DNA from: an uncultured Lachnospiraceae bacterium
Lineage (GTDB): Bacteria > Bacillota > Clostridia > Lachnospirales > Lachnospiraceae
DNA: 64,000 nt
Assembly (NCBI GenBank): GCA_945919795.1
Contig: CAMEJJ010000011.1
Location: 33,530 to 97,529 of the forward strand
Reading direction: 5' to 3'
Shown: piece by piece, positions 6,898 through 16,972 of the stretch
How the letters are laid out: each line of letters begins with the position of its first letter
Position numbering within the stretch: position 1 is the first letter of the stretch
Position numbers and translations under genes: made by a program
The notes under the pieces: generated by a model
What the model was told of the DNA's origin: nothing
Seen by the model: only the letters and a program-made list of their open reading frames with translations
Database searches by the model: none

Positions 6898-9585
6898 CTA
6901 ATTCTTTTCTTTTTTAAAATAAGACAAACCAAAAGCTCCCAGTCCTACATTGCAGGCAGTCGTAAAAGATGTTCTGTTAAAGTATAATTGTTCAAATGGA
7001 ACACAGCTCTTTATGGTTTCTTTTAATTCATTCTGCTCTTTTATACTTAAGGCCACATAGGATACAAACACGGCTTCCTCATCAATTTTGCTCTTATGCA
7101 ATAAGGTGTAACGCACCAACTGTTTTCTCGCCTTTTTCATGTCTCCCACCATCACTCCGGTAATCGTAATACGGCTCTTTTTCATCTGTAAGACCGGATG
7201 CAACCGCAACAATTTGCAAATCTGCATAACAAGCTTTCCGGTATAGCCGTTTTGATAAAAAATACCGACGGAAGGCATGATGTACCTGGATACCACTCTG
7301 TTCTTTTCCCGGTTGACCGACTTGATTATTTCTTCCGTTGTTTTACCCTGCACTGCAAGTTTAGCGGCATGCAATACCAATATTCCTTCTCCACCGCAAA
7401 CCTGTCCGGAATCAATAATATGAACATGGTCAAAAGATTTTGCAGCCTCCACTGCCGTTCCATAGCTTTTTCCCGAATTGGATGCCAAAGAAATATAGAT
7501 TACTTCGTCTGCTTTGGTTAACTGCTCTGCAAAAAATTCCTCATACTCTTCCACAGACACATTATCTGCAAAAGCAGTTGTTGTATTATCTGTAACATAG
7601 TTTTCAAGCGTATCGGAATTAATCTCAATCGTATCGGCAAAACGACCTTTTTCAGTACGGATATATAAATACATGACACCAATATCATATTTCTCAATTA
7701 GTTCATTCGGTATTTCCGCAACACAATCTGTTGAAATCAGCACTCTCTTTTTCCGTTTTGTAAATGCCCTGTGGATGTTTGTTTCCACTTGATCGATGTC
7801 TGTATTCCGATATTCAACCAAATCTTCTGTCAAGAAGGATAATAATGTTTTCTCCAATGTTACAGAATCAATCGGCTTTTCTAAATAAGCATCAAATCCC
7901 TGATTCAGATAAAATTCTTCCATATCAGAGCCACTATTGGCTGATAATGCAATCACAACACTGTCTTTACAAAGGCCATTAGCCTGTTTACGCAGTTCCC
8001 TTAAAGTCTCTACGCCATCCATTTCCGGCATCAGATGATCTAAGAGAATAATATTGTATGCTTTTGTTTTGGTAAGTTCGAGACATTCCTTTCCACTGTT
8101 TACACAATCAATGGAAACCTTTGTTTTTTCCAATAGTTTTTTGATAACCATACAATTGGTCTGGATATCATCAACCACCAGAATTTTAACTTCGGGCGCT
8201 TCAAACAATTGTCGGTATCGTTCTCCCGTCTGTGAGTTATGATGCATATTCTGTATCATATCTCCAATAGGCGTTTCATCAATAATTCCCTGCTTTAAGG
8301 AAACCGTAAATACGGAACCTCTCTTATAAATACTGTCAACCGAAATCGTTCCGTTCATCAAATCTACCAATTGCTTGGTAATATTCAATCCCAGACCGCT
8401 ACCTTCAATCTTTTGATTTTTTTTCTGATCAATTCGTTTAAAAATACTGTAGATATTTTCGATATCTTCTTTTTTGATACCAATACCGGTGTCGCGGATT
8501 GCAATTTTTAAAACAACTTCGTCGTCTTCTTCTTTTTTTTCCGCAGTGGCATCCAGCGTAATAGATCCGATTTCCGTATATTTTATAGCATTGGTCAAAA
8601 GATTGAGCATAATCTGCTGAATACGCTTTTTATCGCCATGCATCTGGCTTGGAATATTTTCATCAATATGCAGCAAAAACTCGAGATTTTTCTCATCGAT
8701 TCTGGCACTGACCATATCGATAACCTCTTCAAACATCTCGGTCGTCTGATAAATGTTCCTGACAATCGTCATCTTCTGTGTTTCCATCTGGGAAACATCC
8801 AAAATATCATTGACCAGACTTAACAGCATTTTTCCTGCATTCTTTACGTTTTTTGCATAAGCAAGCGTTTCTTCTTCCTTACTTTCCCGCAAAATCATTT
8901 CATTTAATCCGATTATGGTATTAATCGGCGAACGTATTTCATGACTCATACTGGCAAAGAAACTCACCCTCGAATCGCTGAGTTGCTCAAGTTCTTTTTT
9001 CTGTTGTTCTACCATTTGTTGCTTTTCAGAGTAAGTACGGATATTATATTTGATCATGATGCCAATAGCCAATCCCGTTGCAATTACGGAAAAAGCCGAA
9101 TCAAACATAACAATCTTCATCCCAGGCAAGGGTTTTATCATGTCAGGCACATAATATGCAATCAAATAGCAGGAAACATTGACCAGTATATCCAGTGCTA
9201 GAAACACATACATAGTAATCCCGTCAAACATCAGAAATGAATAAATCAGATTGACGCATAACCAAATGCCGGCACCTCCGATTACACCACCGTTTAGAAA
9301 AAATATATTGGGAAATACAAAAATTAACAAAACCAGTCCCAAAAGAACTCCTGCTAACTCCAGTCTGCGAAAATGAACACACATAACCAGTGCAACCACC
9401 GTCACAAGAAGCAAAATAAGAAGATTTTCAATCATCAATGCTTCCTGCGAAAAAGGAAGTGTTTCCAACAATCCCATAAAAGCAGAAAATAATATCAGCA
9501 AGCTGATTACACAGAAAAATCTTTCTCTGATATCATTTCGTTCTCCCATTAAAACTGCACGTAATTCTTTAAAGAAAGCTTTCAT
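6898..9585 (-). CDS. hybrid histidine kinase with receiver and C-terminal DegV domain
   Basis: An 895-residue membrane protein. Residues 1-185 hold about six membrane helices and no large outside domain. A HisKA region follows with the phospho-accepting His in SMSHEIRSP (about 219), then an ATPase domain with N and G boxes (LLTNAIKYTE, DTGIGI, GSGLGL; 320-430), and a receiver with ILVVDD and the acceptor Asp in LLDHLMPEMDG (470-595). From about 610 to the end there is a complete DegV-like domain (VLISTDCVAEIPNELIEKYDI, later HIIDSGQVCGGEG). DegV/FakB proteins bind fatty acids, so this kinase may respond to lipid. The gene starts three bases after the preceding kinase gene ends, with AAAGGAGG, so the two are co-translated. 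Confidence 0.85.
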   Translation of the reverse strand: MKAFFKELRAVLMGERNDIRERFFCVISLLILFSAFMGLLETLPFSQEALMIENLLILLLVTVVALVMCVHFRRLELAGVLLGLVLLIFVFPNIFFLNGGVIGGAGIWLCVNLIYSFLMFDGITMYVFLALDILVNVSCYLIAYYVPDMIKPLPGMKIVMFDSAFSVIATGLAIGIMIKYNIRTYSEKQQMVEQQKKELEQLSDSRVSFFASMSHEIRSPINTIIGLNEMILRESKEEETLAYAKNVKNAGKMLLSLVNDILDVSQMETQKMTIVRNIYQTTEMFEEVIDMVSARIDEKNLEFLLHIDENIPSQMHGDKKRIQQIMLNLLTNAIKYTEIGSITLDATAEKKEEDDEVVLKIAIRDTGIGIKKEDIENIYSIFKRIDQKKNQKIEGSGLGLNITKQLVDLMNGTISVDSIYKRGSVFTVSLKQGIIDETPIGDMIQNMHHNSQTGERYRQLFEAPEVKILVVDDIQTNCMVIKKLLEKTKVSIDCVNSGKECLELTKTKAYNIILLDHLMPEMDGVETLRELRKQANGLCKDSVVIALSANSGSDMEEFYLNQGFDAYLEKPIDSVTLEKTLLSFLTEDLVEYRNTDIDQVETNIHRAFTKRKKRVLISTDCVAEIPNELIEKYDIGVMYLYIRTEKGRFADTIEINSDTLENYVTDNTTTAFADNVSVEEYEEFFAEQLTKADEVIYISLASNSGKSYGTAVEAAKSFDHVHIIDSGQVCGGEGILVLHAAKLAVQGKTTEEIIKSVNREKNRVVSRYIMPSVGIFYQNGYTGKLVMQICKLLRLHPVLQMKKSRITITGVMVGDMKKARKQLVRYTLLHKSKIDEEAVFVSYVALSIKEQNELKETIKSCVPFEQLYFNRTSFTTACNVGLGAFGLSYFKKEKN

Positions 9586-9588
9586 ATG

Positions 9589-12354
9589 TTAATTGCCTCC
9601 TTTCAGATCATTACGTAATACTTCCAAATCGGAACCTGCCGCAAAATAATCATCCTGATTGATTTTTCTGCGAATCTTATCCAACTCGCTTTTTTTCGTA
9701 TTTTCACCGATGTTGTACTTCTCCAGCTCATCAACGATTGCAAGCATCTCGTTTTTTCGCAAACTATACATTGCATCCTCGAATTTTGCATACATAGAAT
9801 CAAAGATTTCCATCGTCAACGGTAGTTTTTCAGAAACATCTGCTGCCTCCTCTGCTGCAACTGCATCACCTGATTCTGTTGCCAGCATTTTCTTCACACG
9901 CTCCTGATTTTTAAGCCGTTCCATCAGATTTTCATATTCATCAAGAACACTTTGATGGTATTTTTCAATCACTTCATATCGGCCTTCTTTTCCGGCAAAC
10001 TCCAACTCTCTTGCCCGGTCAGATAAACGCATGGCACCGATACTCTTCATGGTGCTTTTCAATGCGTGAATCTTAATGACATAATTCTCCCAGTCTTTAT
10101 TTTGGAACAACTCAGTCAGCAACGCAGCATTTTCTTTATAATTAAGGACACATTCGGCCATAATCATATAGAATCCCTCTTCGCCGCCACAATAAAGCAT
10201 TCCGGTTTCTTTGTCGATTTCCGTCAACTCAAAGCTATCTGTTGTTTCCTGCAATTTCACAGAATCTTCAGTATCCTCAGTATCCTCAGTATCCTCAAAA
10301 ATCATTTTCTCCGGCGGAAGGGTTCTTCTTAATACACGTTCAAGCACTGACAATTCGACCGGCTTTTCCAAAAAATCAGAAAATCCTTCTGATAAAAACA
10401 TCTTACGGCTACCGGCAACCGCATTGGCTGTCAATGCAATAATTGGCACCCGCTGATAATAACTACCGACTTTTTCACGGATACGATGCGTAGTCTCTAC
10501 ACCGTCCATTTCCGGCATCATGTGATCCATAAAAATAAAATCGAAATCCATGCTTTCCACTTTTTCCAACGCTTCCGAACCGCTTAATGCCTTTGTAACG
10601 CTGATTTTAAATTGAGAAAGAATATTTTCGATAACACGGATATTCATAATATTGTCGTCTACAACCAGCACATGTGCACCGGGAGCCGTAAAGCGCTTGC
10701 TCTTAATCGGCTTATCGGCATGTAAACTGTCATATTCCTCATTCAGGGCAGCTACAACAGATAAAGAATATACCGGGCGGTACATAATTAATGCATTCTC
10801 ATATTTCCGGTTTGTCACAGCATTTCTCGGAACGGAAATCATCAGTTTGGTCCGCAAGGCTATTGTATCGAAATAGCGGGGATCTTCCTCATATTCAACA
10901 TCTGTAATAAACACATGCGTATAATGCTTTGCTTTCATACGCCGTTTCATCTCATCCAGATTCTTGCATAATTGCCATGAAACGGGAATATTCTTTACCA
11001 TATTTTCGATTTGTGTCGTAAAGGCATCACGGGAACCAGGTCTTGCCTGATGCTCAATATTAAAATAGCAGGCAATACTGATTTCATCCGCATTTTTCAA
11101 TACTGCCACAGGCTGGTCTCTTACGATTTTCTGTGGAACAACAAAAGTAAATACACTTCCCTGTCCCTCTTTACTATTAACGGTAATAACACCGCCTAAT
11201 TTCTTGGCAAGCAGATAGCTGATTGCCAATCCAAGTCCAACTCCGCCTTCCTGCCGGTTGCGCCTTGTATCCAACTGTCCGAAACCGGTAAAGAGATTTT
11301 CCCTGTAGTCCTCGCGCATTCCAATCCCGGTGTCTGTAATGGAAACGGACAGATTAATACCATAACTCTCTCTTCTTCCACTGACCTTTATGCCAATATA
11401 TCCGGAATGGGTAAATTTCACCGCATTGCTAACCATATTCATGATGATACGGCGTATTTTCTTTTCATCACCTTCTAACAATGCCGGAATAGATGTATCA
11501 AAATCCACCACTACATCCAGATCTTTTTCCTCAACCGCCGCCATTGTCATGTTAATAACATCATTAATCGTGGAAGAAATATTATATACTTCTTCTTCCA
11601 GATCCATTTCACCGGCCTGAAGCTCCGAAAAGTCGAGAATATCATTTACCATTGACATCAATTTTTTACTGGCCACCTGAATATTGTAAATTTCTTCTTT
11701 TATGACATCCAGGTCTGTCTGTTTCTGCGCCATTTCACTCATGCCGTAGATCGTGTTTAATGGAGTGCGTATTTCATGGCTGATATTTGCCAAAAAATCA
11801 TCCTTGCTACGCTCAGCCTTTGTCATATCCTGAATAATCTGCATGGACTTTGCCGCACTTTCATTTCTCTGACGCACCCATACCTGCAACAAAATAATAT
11901 AGATGAATATATTTGCAATCTGCGGCAGAGCCTGATGAAAATCATCAATCTGCATATTCTGCTTTCCTTCCACAATAAAAATGACAAGCAAAAATATCTG
12001 GGCAATATTGGTAATGACTACCAGATCGGTAATTGCATACATGGAAATTACCGCACCGATAATAAAAAACGGTGGAATGATATCAATAAAGTTTTTCGAA
12101 TATATAGCATAGAGAAAAAAACACAATAATATAAGCAGGGTTGTGAAAAGCGCCCGCATAGCATAGGTTTTATATCGCATGAGAAATAGAGCCCATGCTG
12201 TCACAAGGCTAAGTCCAATGATAATAATAATCCATGCATCCCACTTATGAGAGATGCCGACATAACTCATCATAAAGCTATAGACGGTAAAAAAAATCAA
12301 TATAAAATTTTCAATTTTTCTTTCCTGCTTTTCATTTGCAATATAATGCTCCAA
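9589..12354 (-). CDS. hybrid histidine kinase with pseudo-receiver, receiver and HPt domain
   Basis: A 921-residue membrane phosphorelay protein. About six membrane helices fill residues 15-165. A HisKA motif follows (ISHEIRTPLNT, near 193), then the ATPase domain (NAVKFTH, DTGIGM, GVGLGL). Next is a degenerate receiver (around 420-530; ITDVEYEED), a true receiver (VLVVDDN, acceptor in FMDHMMPEMDG; about 550-665), a (TED)n linker, and an HPt domain with KIHALKSTMKSIG near 765. It starts with TTG, supported by AGAGGG seven bases upstream. It should pass phosphate His-Asp-His to another receiver, plausibly that of the DegV kinase encoded next. A dispersed repeat separates it from the chemotaxis genes. 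Confidence 0.85.
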   Translation of the reverse strand: MEHYIANEKQERKIENFILIFFTVYSFMMSYVGISHKWDAWIIIIIGLSLVTAWALFLMRYKTYAMRALFTTLLILLCFFLYAIYSKNFIDIIPPFFIIGAVISMYAITDLVVITNIAQIFLLVIFIVEGKQNMQIDDFHQALPQIANIFIYIILLQVWVRQRNESAAKSMQIIQDMTKAERSKDDFLANISHEIRTPLNTIYGMSEMAQKQTDLDVIKEEIYNIQVASKKLMSMVNDILDFSELQAGEMDLEEEVYNISSTINDVINMTMAAVEEKDLDVVVDFDTSIPALLEGDEKKIRRIIMNMVSNAVKFTHSGYIGIKVSGRRESYGINLSVSITDTGIGMREDYRENLFTGFGQLDTRRNRQEGGVGLGLAISYLLAKKLGGVITVNSKEGQGSVFTFVVPQKIVRDQPVAVLKNADEISIACYFNIEHQARPGSRDAFTTQIENMVKNIPVSWQLCKNLDEMKRRMKAKHYTHVFITDVEYEEDPRYFDTIALRTKLMISVPRNAVTNRKYENALIMYRPVYSLSVVAALNEEYDSLHADKPIKSKRFTAPGAHVLVVDDNIMNIRVIENILSQFKISVTKALSGSEALEKVESMDFDFIFMDHMMPEMDGVETTHRIREKVGSYYQRVPIIALTANAVAGSRKMFLSEGFSDFLEKPVELSVLERVLRRTLPPEKMIFEDTEDTEDTEDSVKLQETTDSFELTEIDKETGMLYCGGEEGFYMIMAECVLNYKENAALLTELFQNKDWENYVIKIHALKSTMKSIGAMRLSDRARELEFAGKEGRYEVIEKYHQSVLDEYENLMERLKNQERVKKMLATESGDAVAAEEAADVSEKLPLTMEIFDSMYAKFEDAMYSLRKNEMLAIVDELEKYNIGENTKKSELDKIRRKINQDDYFAAGSDLEVLRNDLKGGN

Positions 12355-12378
12355 ATTAAAACCCTCTACTTAAATTAG

Positions 12379-12450
12379 TATGATACCGGGATCAAATGTG
12401 GCAATCCGTTGGCATCATGGGGCAAAATATCTTTTGCTCCCAACATCATT
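12379..12450 (+). repeat. dispersed intergenic repeat, copy A
   Basis: It begins TATGATACCGGGATCAAA, continues through CAATCCGTTGGCATCATG and GGGGCAAAATATCTTTTG, and ends CAACATCATTAA at the MCP stop codon. It aligns along most of its length with copy B (18914-19003, opposite orientation), with an internal deletion. Ends and inner blocks are inverted copies of each other, so the RNA or single strand would fold. Confidence 0.7.
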
Positions 12451-13801
12451 AATATTTTCCGAATCCTTCACCGAGCGAAATAATCTGCTCATTCCGGTGA
12501 GCGGTTGAGGAATAATTTGTTTTGCTGTATCCGCTTCCGGATGTTTTATTGCTTCCATCCAATTGATATACGGAAAGTAGGTCTCTCATGCGTTTTGCCT
12601 GTCCGGACAGTTCCAGACTCGCTGCCGCACACTCTTCACTCGTTGCAGAATTGTTGGATACTACCTGGGATACCTGCGATACAGCCTGATCAATCTGCTC
12701 AATTGCAGTAGCCTGATAATTGGATGCTTCTGCAATGCCATTGATGATATTTTCACTTTCGGAAACCACAGTTGAAATCTCTTCGATGGATTTCATGGTA
12801 TCATCTGCAATGGTAGTGCCCATATGTATCTTTTTAATTGAATCTTCAATCATCTCAGCAGTTTCTGCTGCTGCAGCAGAACTCTTCGCTGCCAGATTAC
12901 GAACTTCCTCAGCAACTACGGCAAATCCCATACCGGCATCACCGGCTCTGGCTGCTTCCACTGCTGCGTTTAATGCTAAAATATTAGTTTGGAATGCAAT
13001 ATCATCGATAACTTTGATAATCTTTGAAATATTTTCAGAGGAAACATTGATTTCATTCATAGCTGAAACCATTTCTTCCATCTGTTCATTTCCTTTTTTC
13101 ATGCTGATAATTGCTTTGGAAACAAGATCTGCAGCTTCATCCGCTTTTTTAGCATTATTTTTTGTTTTTTCCGCAATATCATCAATAGAAGCTGTAATCT
13201 GTTCAATAGCACTTGCCTGTTCGGTAGATCCCTGTGCCAAAGCTTCACTCGCGGAAGCAACTTCACCTGCAGAAATTTCTACCTGTACAGCACCTTCACG
13301 AATCTGAATAAGTGAATCTTTGTTCCTTTCAACCAATTGTTTTAAGGAATTTCCCAAAATATCTCTGTCACTTTTCGGCTTCACATCAACCATCAGATTT
13401 CCATCAGCCACTTCTTCCATAATAGCAGCTTCTTCTTTATTGTTGTGAATTAAGCGATTAAATTCATCAATAACAGCGCCAAACTCATCATTATTTATCT
13501 TTTCCAGTTTTTCAGTAGCGCTTCCGTTGGCAAGTTCCTTGCTGGCTTCTGCAATCATAGTAAGATTTACGCGTACCGAACGCAGCACAAAGGAAACGAT
13601 TGCCGTCATAAATATAACTAAGAAAACAATTTCAAACAGTATAAAGCCACTACATATTCTACTAAACTTTTCTGCTTCCAAGCCATCCAGTTTTGATGCG
13701 TGTATAACGGAATACAATGCACCTCCCAGCATAGCTATAATTGCAACATCAATTGCAAAAAAACACCCCATCAGCTTTTTACGAAATGAAACATCTTTCA
13801 T
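12449..13801 (-). CDS. methyl-accepting chemotaxis protein with no outside sensor domain
   Basis: A 450-residue chemoreceptor. Two membrane helices (about 10-32 and 48-70) are joined by only some 15 residues, so there is no room for an extracytoplasmic ligand domain. A HAMP-like region follows, then the signalling coiled coil with the conserved hairpin tip ([20 protein letters not shown], then [13 protein letters not shown]). Glutamate/glutamine pairs for CheR/CheB methylation are present on the flanking helices. It starts at ATG with an AGGA box and lies twelve bases after cheW. It may sense membrane state, cytoplasmic signals or a partner protein, for example one of the neighbouring kinases. 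Confidence 0.9.
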   Translation of the reverse strand: MKDVSFRKKLMGCFFAIDVAIIAMLGGALYSVIHASKLDGLEAEKFSRICSGFILFEIVFLVIFMTAIVSFVLRSVRVNLTMIAEASKELANGSATEKLEKINNDEFGAVIDEFNRLIHNNKEEAAIMEEVADGNLMVDVKPKSDRDILGNSLKQLVERNKDSLIQIREGAVQVEISAGEVASASEALAQGSTEQASAIEQITASIDDIAEKTKNNAKKADEAADLVSKAIISMKKGNEQMEEMVSAMNEINVSSENISKIIKVIDDIAFQTNILALNAAVEAARAGDAGMGFAVVAEEVRNLAAKSSAAAAETAEMIEDSIKKIHMGTTIADDTMKSIEEISTVVSESENIINGIAEASNYQATAIEQIDQAVSQVSQVVSNNSATSEECAAASLELSGQAKRMRDLLSVYQLDGSNKTSGSGYSKTNYSSTAHRNEQIISLGEGFGKY

Positions 13802-13813
13802 GATTTATCCTCC

Positions 13814-14320
13814 CTACTCTTCTGTGTCATCGGCTTCACTCTCGCCGCTTACCTGTTCTAAAATAACCATATCATCATGCAACAATTTATCCGGATCCAA
13901 CAGTAATTTTACCGAATCTCCAACCTTTCCGATTGCATATACATATCGATCCTGTTGCGATTTGACCTGCTTTGCGATTGTTGGTGAAGGCATCAGATTT
14001 TCTTCTGATATTTCAACAACCTCAGCTATTTTTTCTACGATCAGACCAACAACCGTACTGTTTACATTAATCACAATGATACAGGTACGATCATTATATT
14101 CAAAGGGTTCCTGTCGAAAACGTAATCTGACATCGATAACCGGAATTATCTTTCCTCGCAGATTAATTAACCCTTTAATATAATCTTCTGTTTCCGGAAT
14201 GACTGTGATTTCCTGCAACACAATGATTTCATTCACATATTCAATCTTTAATCCGAAACACTCTTTCCCGGACATGAAGGTTACATACTTTTGTTTCTTT
14301 ACTTCCTTTTGTTCTTCCAT
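13814..14320 (-). CDS. cheW: chemotaxis adaptor CheW
   Basis: A 168-residue CheW, the SH3-like adaptor that links chemoreceptors to CheA. Recognisable blocks are KYVTFMSGKECFGLKIEYV at the start, GLINLRGKIIPVID in the middle (the conserved receptor/kinase contact), and VGLIVEKIAEVVEI. The ATG at 14320 has AGGAGG at ideal spacing; a longer frame from 14356 has none and would overlap cheA. About 20 acidic residues form an extra C-terminal tail (GESEADDTEE). It lies ten bases after cheA and twelve before the MCP gene, so the three form one unit. Confidence 0.9.
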   Translation of the reverse strand: MEEQKEVKKQKYVTFMSGKECFGLKIEYVNEIIVLQEITVIPETEDYIKGLINLRGKIIPVIDVRLRFRQEPFEYNDRTCIIVINVNSTVVGLIVEKIAEVVEISEENLMPSPTIAKQVKSQQDRYVYAIGKVGDSVKLLLDPDKLLHDDMVILEQVSGESEADDTEE

Positions 14321-14330
14321 GGAATACCTC

Positions 14331-16523
14331 CTATTCTTCCAGCAGGCCTGCCGCATCCAAAATCAATGCGATTCTGCCGTCTCCAAGCTGCGTACAACCT
14401 GACAGGCCTTTCACTTTCTTGATATAATCCGGAATGGGTTTGACTACAATTTCCTGTTTGCCAATCAAATGGTCCACAAACAGGCATACACATTCTTTAT
14501 CAACTTCAATCATTACAATCATACCGTTTGTGATATCTGTCTCACAATTCTCTACATGATACCAGTCGCCCAGTCGAATAATGGGATAACCTTCACCCCG
14601 AATCATAACAAATTCTTCTCCATTGGGCTTGGTAACCACAGATTCGGCTTTTACATTGATAAATTCTTTGACCACACCGGTTTCGATGACAAATGTATTA
14701 TTTCCGACCTGCATGACAATTCCATCGATGATTGCCAGTGTCAATGGAATTTTCATGGTCATAATACTGCCTTTTCCGGGTGTACTGTCAATGTCCAGCA
14801 CACCGCCAATTGCCTGAATATTGGATACAACCACATCCATTCCGACACCACGTCCGGACAATTCCGTCACCTTGTCATTTGTGGAAAAACCGGGTAAGGT
14901 AATCAACTGATATACCTCTTTATCCGGATAGGAACTATCCAGTCTGGTAGGGTCCAAAAGTTCATGTTTTCTTGCCTTTGCAATTATTTTTTCACGATCT
15001 AACCCGCCGCCGTTATCCTGTACACTAATCCATACTTTTCCGGATTCTGTTTTTGCAGATAAGGTAATCCGTCCTTTTTCTGTCTTTCCTTTTGCAGCAC
15101 GTTCTTCTGCTGTTTCAATTCCGTGATCAACAGAGTTACGAACTAAATGCATTAACGGATCTGAAATATGCTCAATTATATTTTTATCTACTTCCGTGGT
15201 ATCGCCAATCATCTCAAACTCAATGTCTTTTCCGAGCTTTCTGGAACAGTCAAAAACAATCCGGTTCATTTTCTGGAAGGTTGCAGTTAACGGAACCATT
15301 CTCATACTCATAATGACATCCTGTAGATCCGTAGCAATTTTTACCATCTGCCCGGCCGCCTTATGGAAGTTATCCAACTTTAATCCGGGGACCTTTAAAT
15401 CTTCATTCTGTAATACAACCGATTCCGAAATAACAAGTTCTCCGATTAAATCCATCAGTTGATCCATTTTCCTTACATCGACACTGATAAAAGAAGCCTT
15501 CTCGGTCTTTTTTACTTTATCCTTTGCCAGTTTCTTCGATTTACCGGGTCCTTTGGATTCAATAACAAAATCACCGGGTTCAATCTTCTTTTCGGGCTCC
15601 TTCTTTTCTTCACTCGCAGGCGCGATAACAAAATCACCGGGTTCAAATCCGGCTTCTTGCATCTCTCTTTGTGCCGCAGCCTTCTCTATGTCTTCTACAT
15701 TGGATTCTAAATCAATCCGGATTTCTGCACCAAAACTGTCAAATCCCATCTGGAACTGGCTGGCCGTACATTCCGCAATCTCCACTTTCTGGATATCGTA
15801 TCCTTCTTTGATCAGCTCGTGAAGTTCTTCTTCGCCACTCTGTGTCTGTAACAGAATCTTAAATCCGTTTTCCTGAATCTCTTCACCACTGTGTTCATCG
15901 GAAATCAAGTCTTCCGGAAAATGCAACAGGTCTTCCGCAATATCTTTCAATCCAAATACAATCTTATAGGCATGTACATTAACCATTTCCACTTCCGGTG
16001 CAAACGTAATATAAATCCGGTAAAAATGACTGTTACTTGTCGCCATTGGTGCAATATAGAACTGTTGAGGCTCAACATGTACATTTTCTTTGATAACCTC
16101 ATCTTTATCTTTTTTGCCTTTTAAGGAAGATAAAAACCGATCTAACTCGGCAACAATTTCTTTTGAACTGCCATCTGCCTGTTCGCCATCTGCAAGCTTG
16201 TCCATTTCGGCATTAATAAAGTCCGAAACCGTCAAAACATGTTCAACCAGCTTAAGATGCGGGATATTATCCGGATGTGATTCCCTGATATAGAAGAAAA
16301 TGTCTTCCAGCTTGTGAGATACTGTAGTAATTTCATCAAACATCATAATTCCGGATGACCCTTTGATGGTGTGCATGGTACGGAAAATTTCATTGATCGC
16401 ATCATCATCAAAACAGTCCGCATCACGTTGTTCTAAAACCGTATCCTGAAGCTTCTCTAATAACTGGCGATTTTCAAAGAGGTACATATCAAGCATACCG
16501 TCTAAGTTAAACTCTTCTGCCAT
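14331..16523 (-). CDS. cheA: chemotaxis histidine kinase CheA
   Basis: A 730-residue CheA with all five domains: P1 with the phospho-accepting His in FRTMHTIKGSSG (about residue 51), a P2-like region (about 165-265), a linker with two similar EPGDFVI segments (around 295 and 320), P3 dimerisation helices (VRKMDQLMDLIGELVI), the P4 ATPase (LMHLVRNSVDHGIE, QDNGGGLD, SGRGVGMDVV) and a P5 CheW-like domain with a final adaptor contact. It phosphorylates CheY and CheB. The ATG follows AAAGGAG. Length and motif order are normal for the family. Confidence 0.93.
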   Translation of the reverse strand: MAEEFNLDGMLDMYLFENRQLLEKLQDTVLEQRDADCFDDDAINEIFRTMHTIKGSSGIMMFDEITTVSHKLEDIFFYIRESHPDNIPHLKLVEHVLTVSDFINAEMDKLADGEQADGSSKEIVAELDRFLSSLKGKKDKDEVIKENVHVEPQQFYIAPMATSNSHFYRIYITFAPEVEMVNVHAYKIVFGLKDIAEDLLHFPEDLISDEHSGEEIQENGFKILLQTQSGEEELHELIKEGYDIQKVEIAECTASQFQMGFDSFGAEIRIDLESNVEDIEKAAAQREMQEAGFEPGDFVIAPASEEKKEPEKKIEPGDFVIESKGPGKSKKLAKDKVKKTEKASFISVDVRKMDQLMDLIGELVISESVVLQNEDLKVPGLKLDNFHKAAGQMVKIATDLQDVIMSMRMVPLTATFQKMNRIVFDCSRKLGKDIEFEMIGDTTEVDKNIIEHISDPLMHLVRNSVDHGIETAEERAAKGKTEKGRITLSAKTESGKVWISVQDNGGGLDREKIIAKARKHELLDPTRLDSSYPDKEVYQLITLPGFSTNDKVTELSGRGVGMDVVVSNIQAIGGVLDIDSTPGKGSIMTMKIPLTLAIIDGIVMQVGNNTFVIETGVVKEFINVKAESVVTKPNGEEFVMIRGEGYPIIRLGDWYHVENCETDITNGMIVMIEVDKECVCLFVDHLIGKQEIVVKPIPDYIKKVKGLSGCTQLGDGRIALILDAAGLLEE

Positions 16524-16550
16524 ATACAGCTCCTTTCTATACTAATCCGA

Positions 16551-16943
16551 CTATACTAATCCAAGCTTTGCCAAAGCCTGCTCAAATCTATCCTGGTCAA
16601 TTGGTTTTCCGGAATAAATGGTACATCCCAGATCAAATGCCATTTTTACATTTTTTTCATCATTCAATGCAGTTGCCATAATGATTTTTGCCGCTTTTTC
16701 CGGTGGAATCTCCATCTGTTTTTCCAGATTTCGGATACCTTTCAGAGCCTGGTAACCGTCCATAACCGGCATCATAATATCCAGACAAACCAGATCATAC
16801 GGTTTTCCTTCTTCCAATGCCATCATAAACGCATCCACAGCCTCCATCCCATCAACCGTAACATCACATTCACCGTATTTGGACAAAAAGCCTGTCATAA
16901 ATTTGCGAGTTACAAAATCGTCTTCTGCTAATAAAATTTTCAT
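16551..16943 (-). CDS. CheY-type single-domain response regulator
   Basis: A 130-residue receiver without an output domain. The acidic pocket is EDD (residues 8-10), the acceptor Asp lies in LVCLDIMMPVMDG, the Thr switch is in IMATALND and the conserved Lys is in SGKPID. The ATG at 16943 follows GGAAGGGGA; an upstream in-frame ATG at 16967 lacks such a site. It lies between cheA and cheB and is the natural CheA target. Because no flagellar gene is visible, what it acts on is unknown: a motor elsewhere in the genome, or one of the nearby kinases. Confidence 0.85.
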   Translation of the reverse strand: MKILLAEDDFVTRKFMTGFLSKYGECDVTVDGMEAVDAFMMALEEGKPYDLVCLDIMMPVMDGYQALKGIRNLEKQMEIPPEKAAKIIMATALNDEKNVKMAFDLGCTIYSGKPIDQDRFEQALAKLGLV

Positions 16944-16972
16944 ATATAATCCCCTTCCTATTTTCATGGAAT

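Noticed and set aside
12720..13307. 195-codon plus-strand open frame rich in Ala and Ser
   Set aside because: Antisense to the conserved MCP signalling domain; no start signals and no family resemblance.
13527..14183. 218-codon plus-strand open frame
   Set aside because: Spans the MCP-cheW boundary in antisense, a chance open frame.
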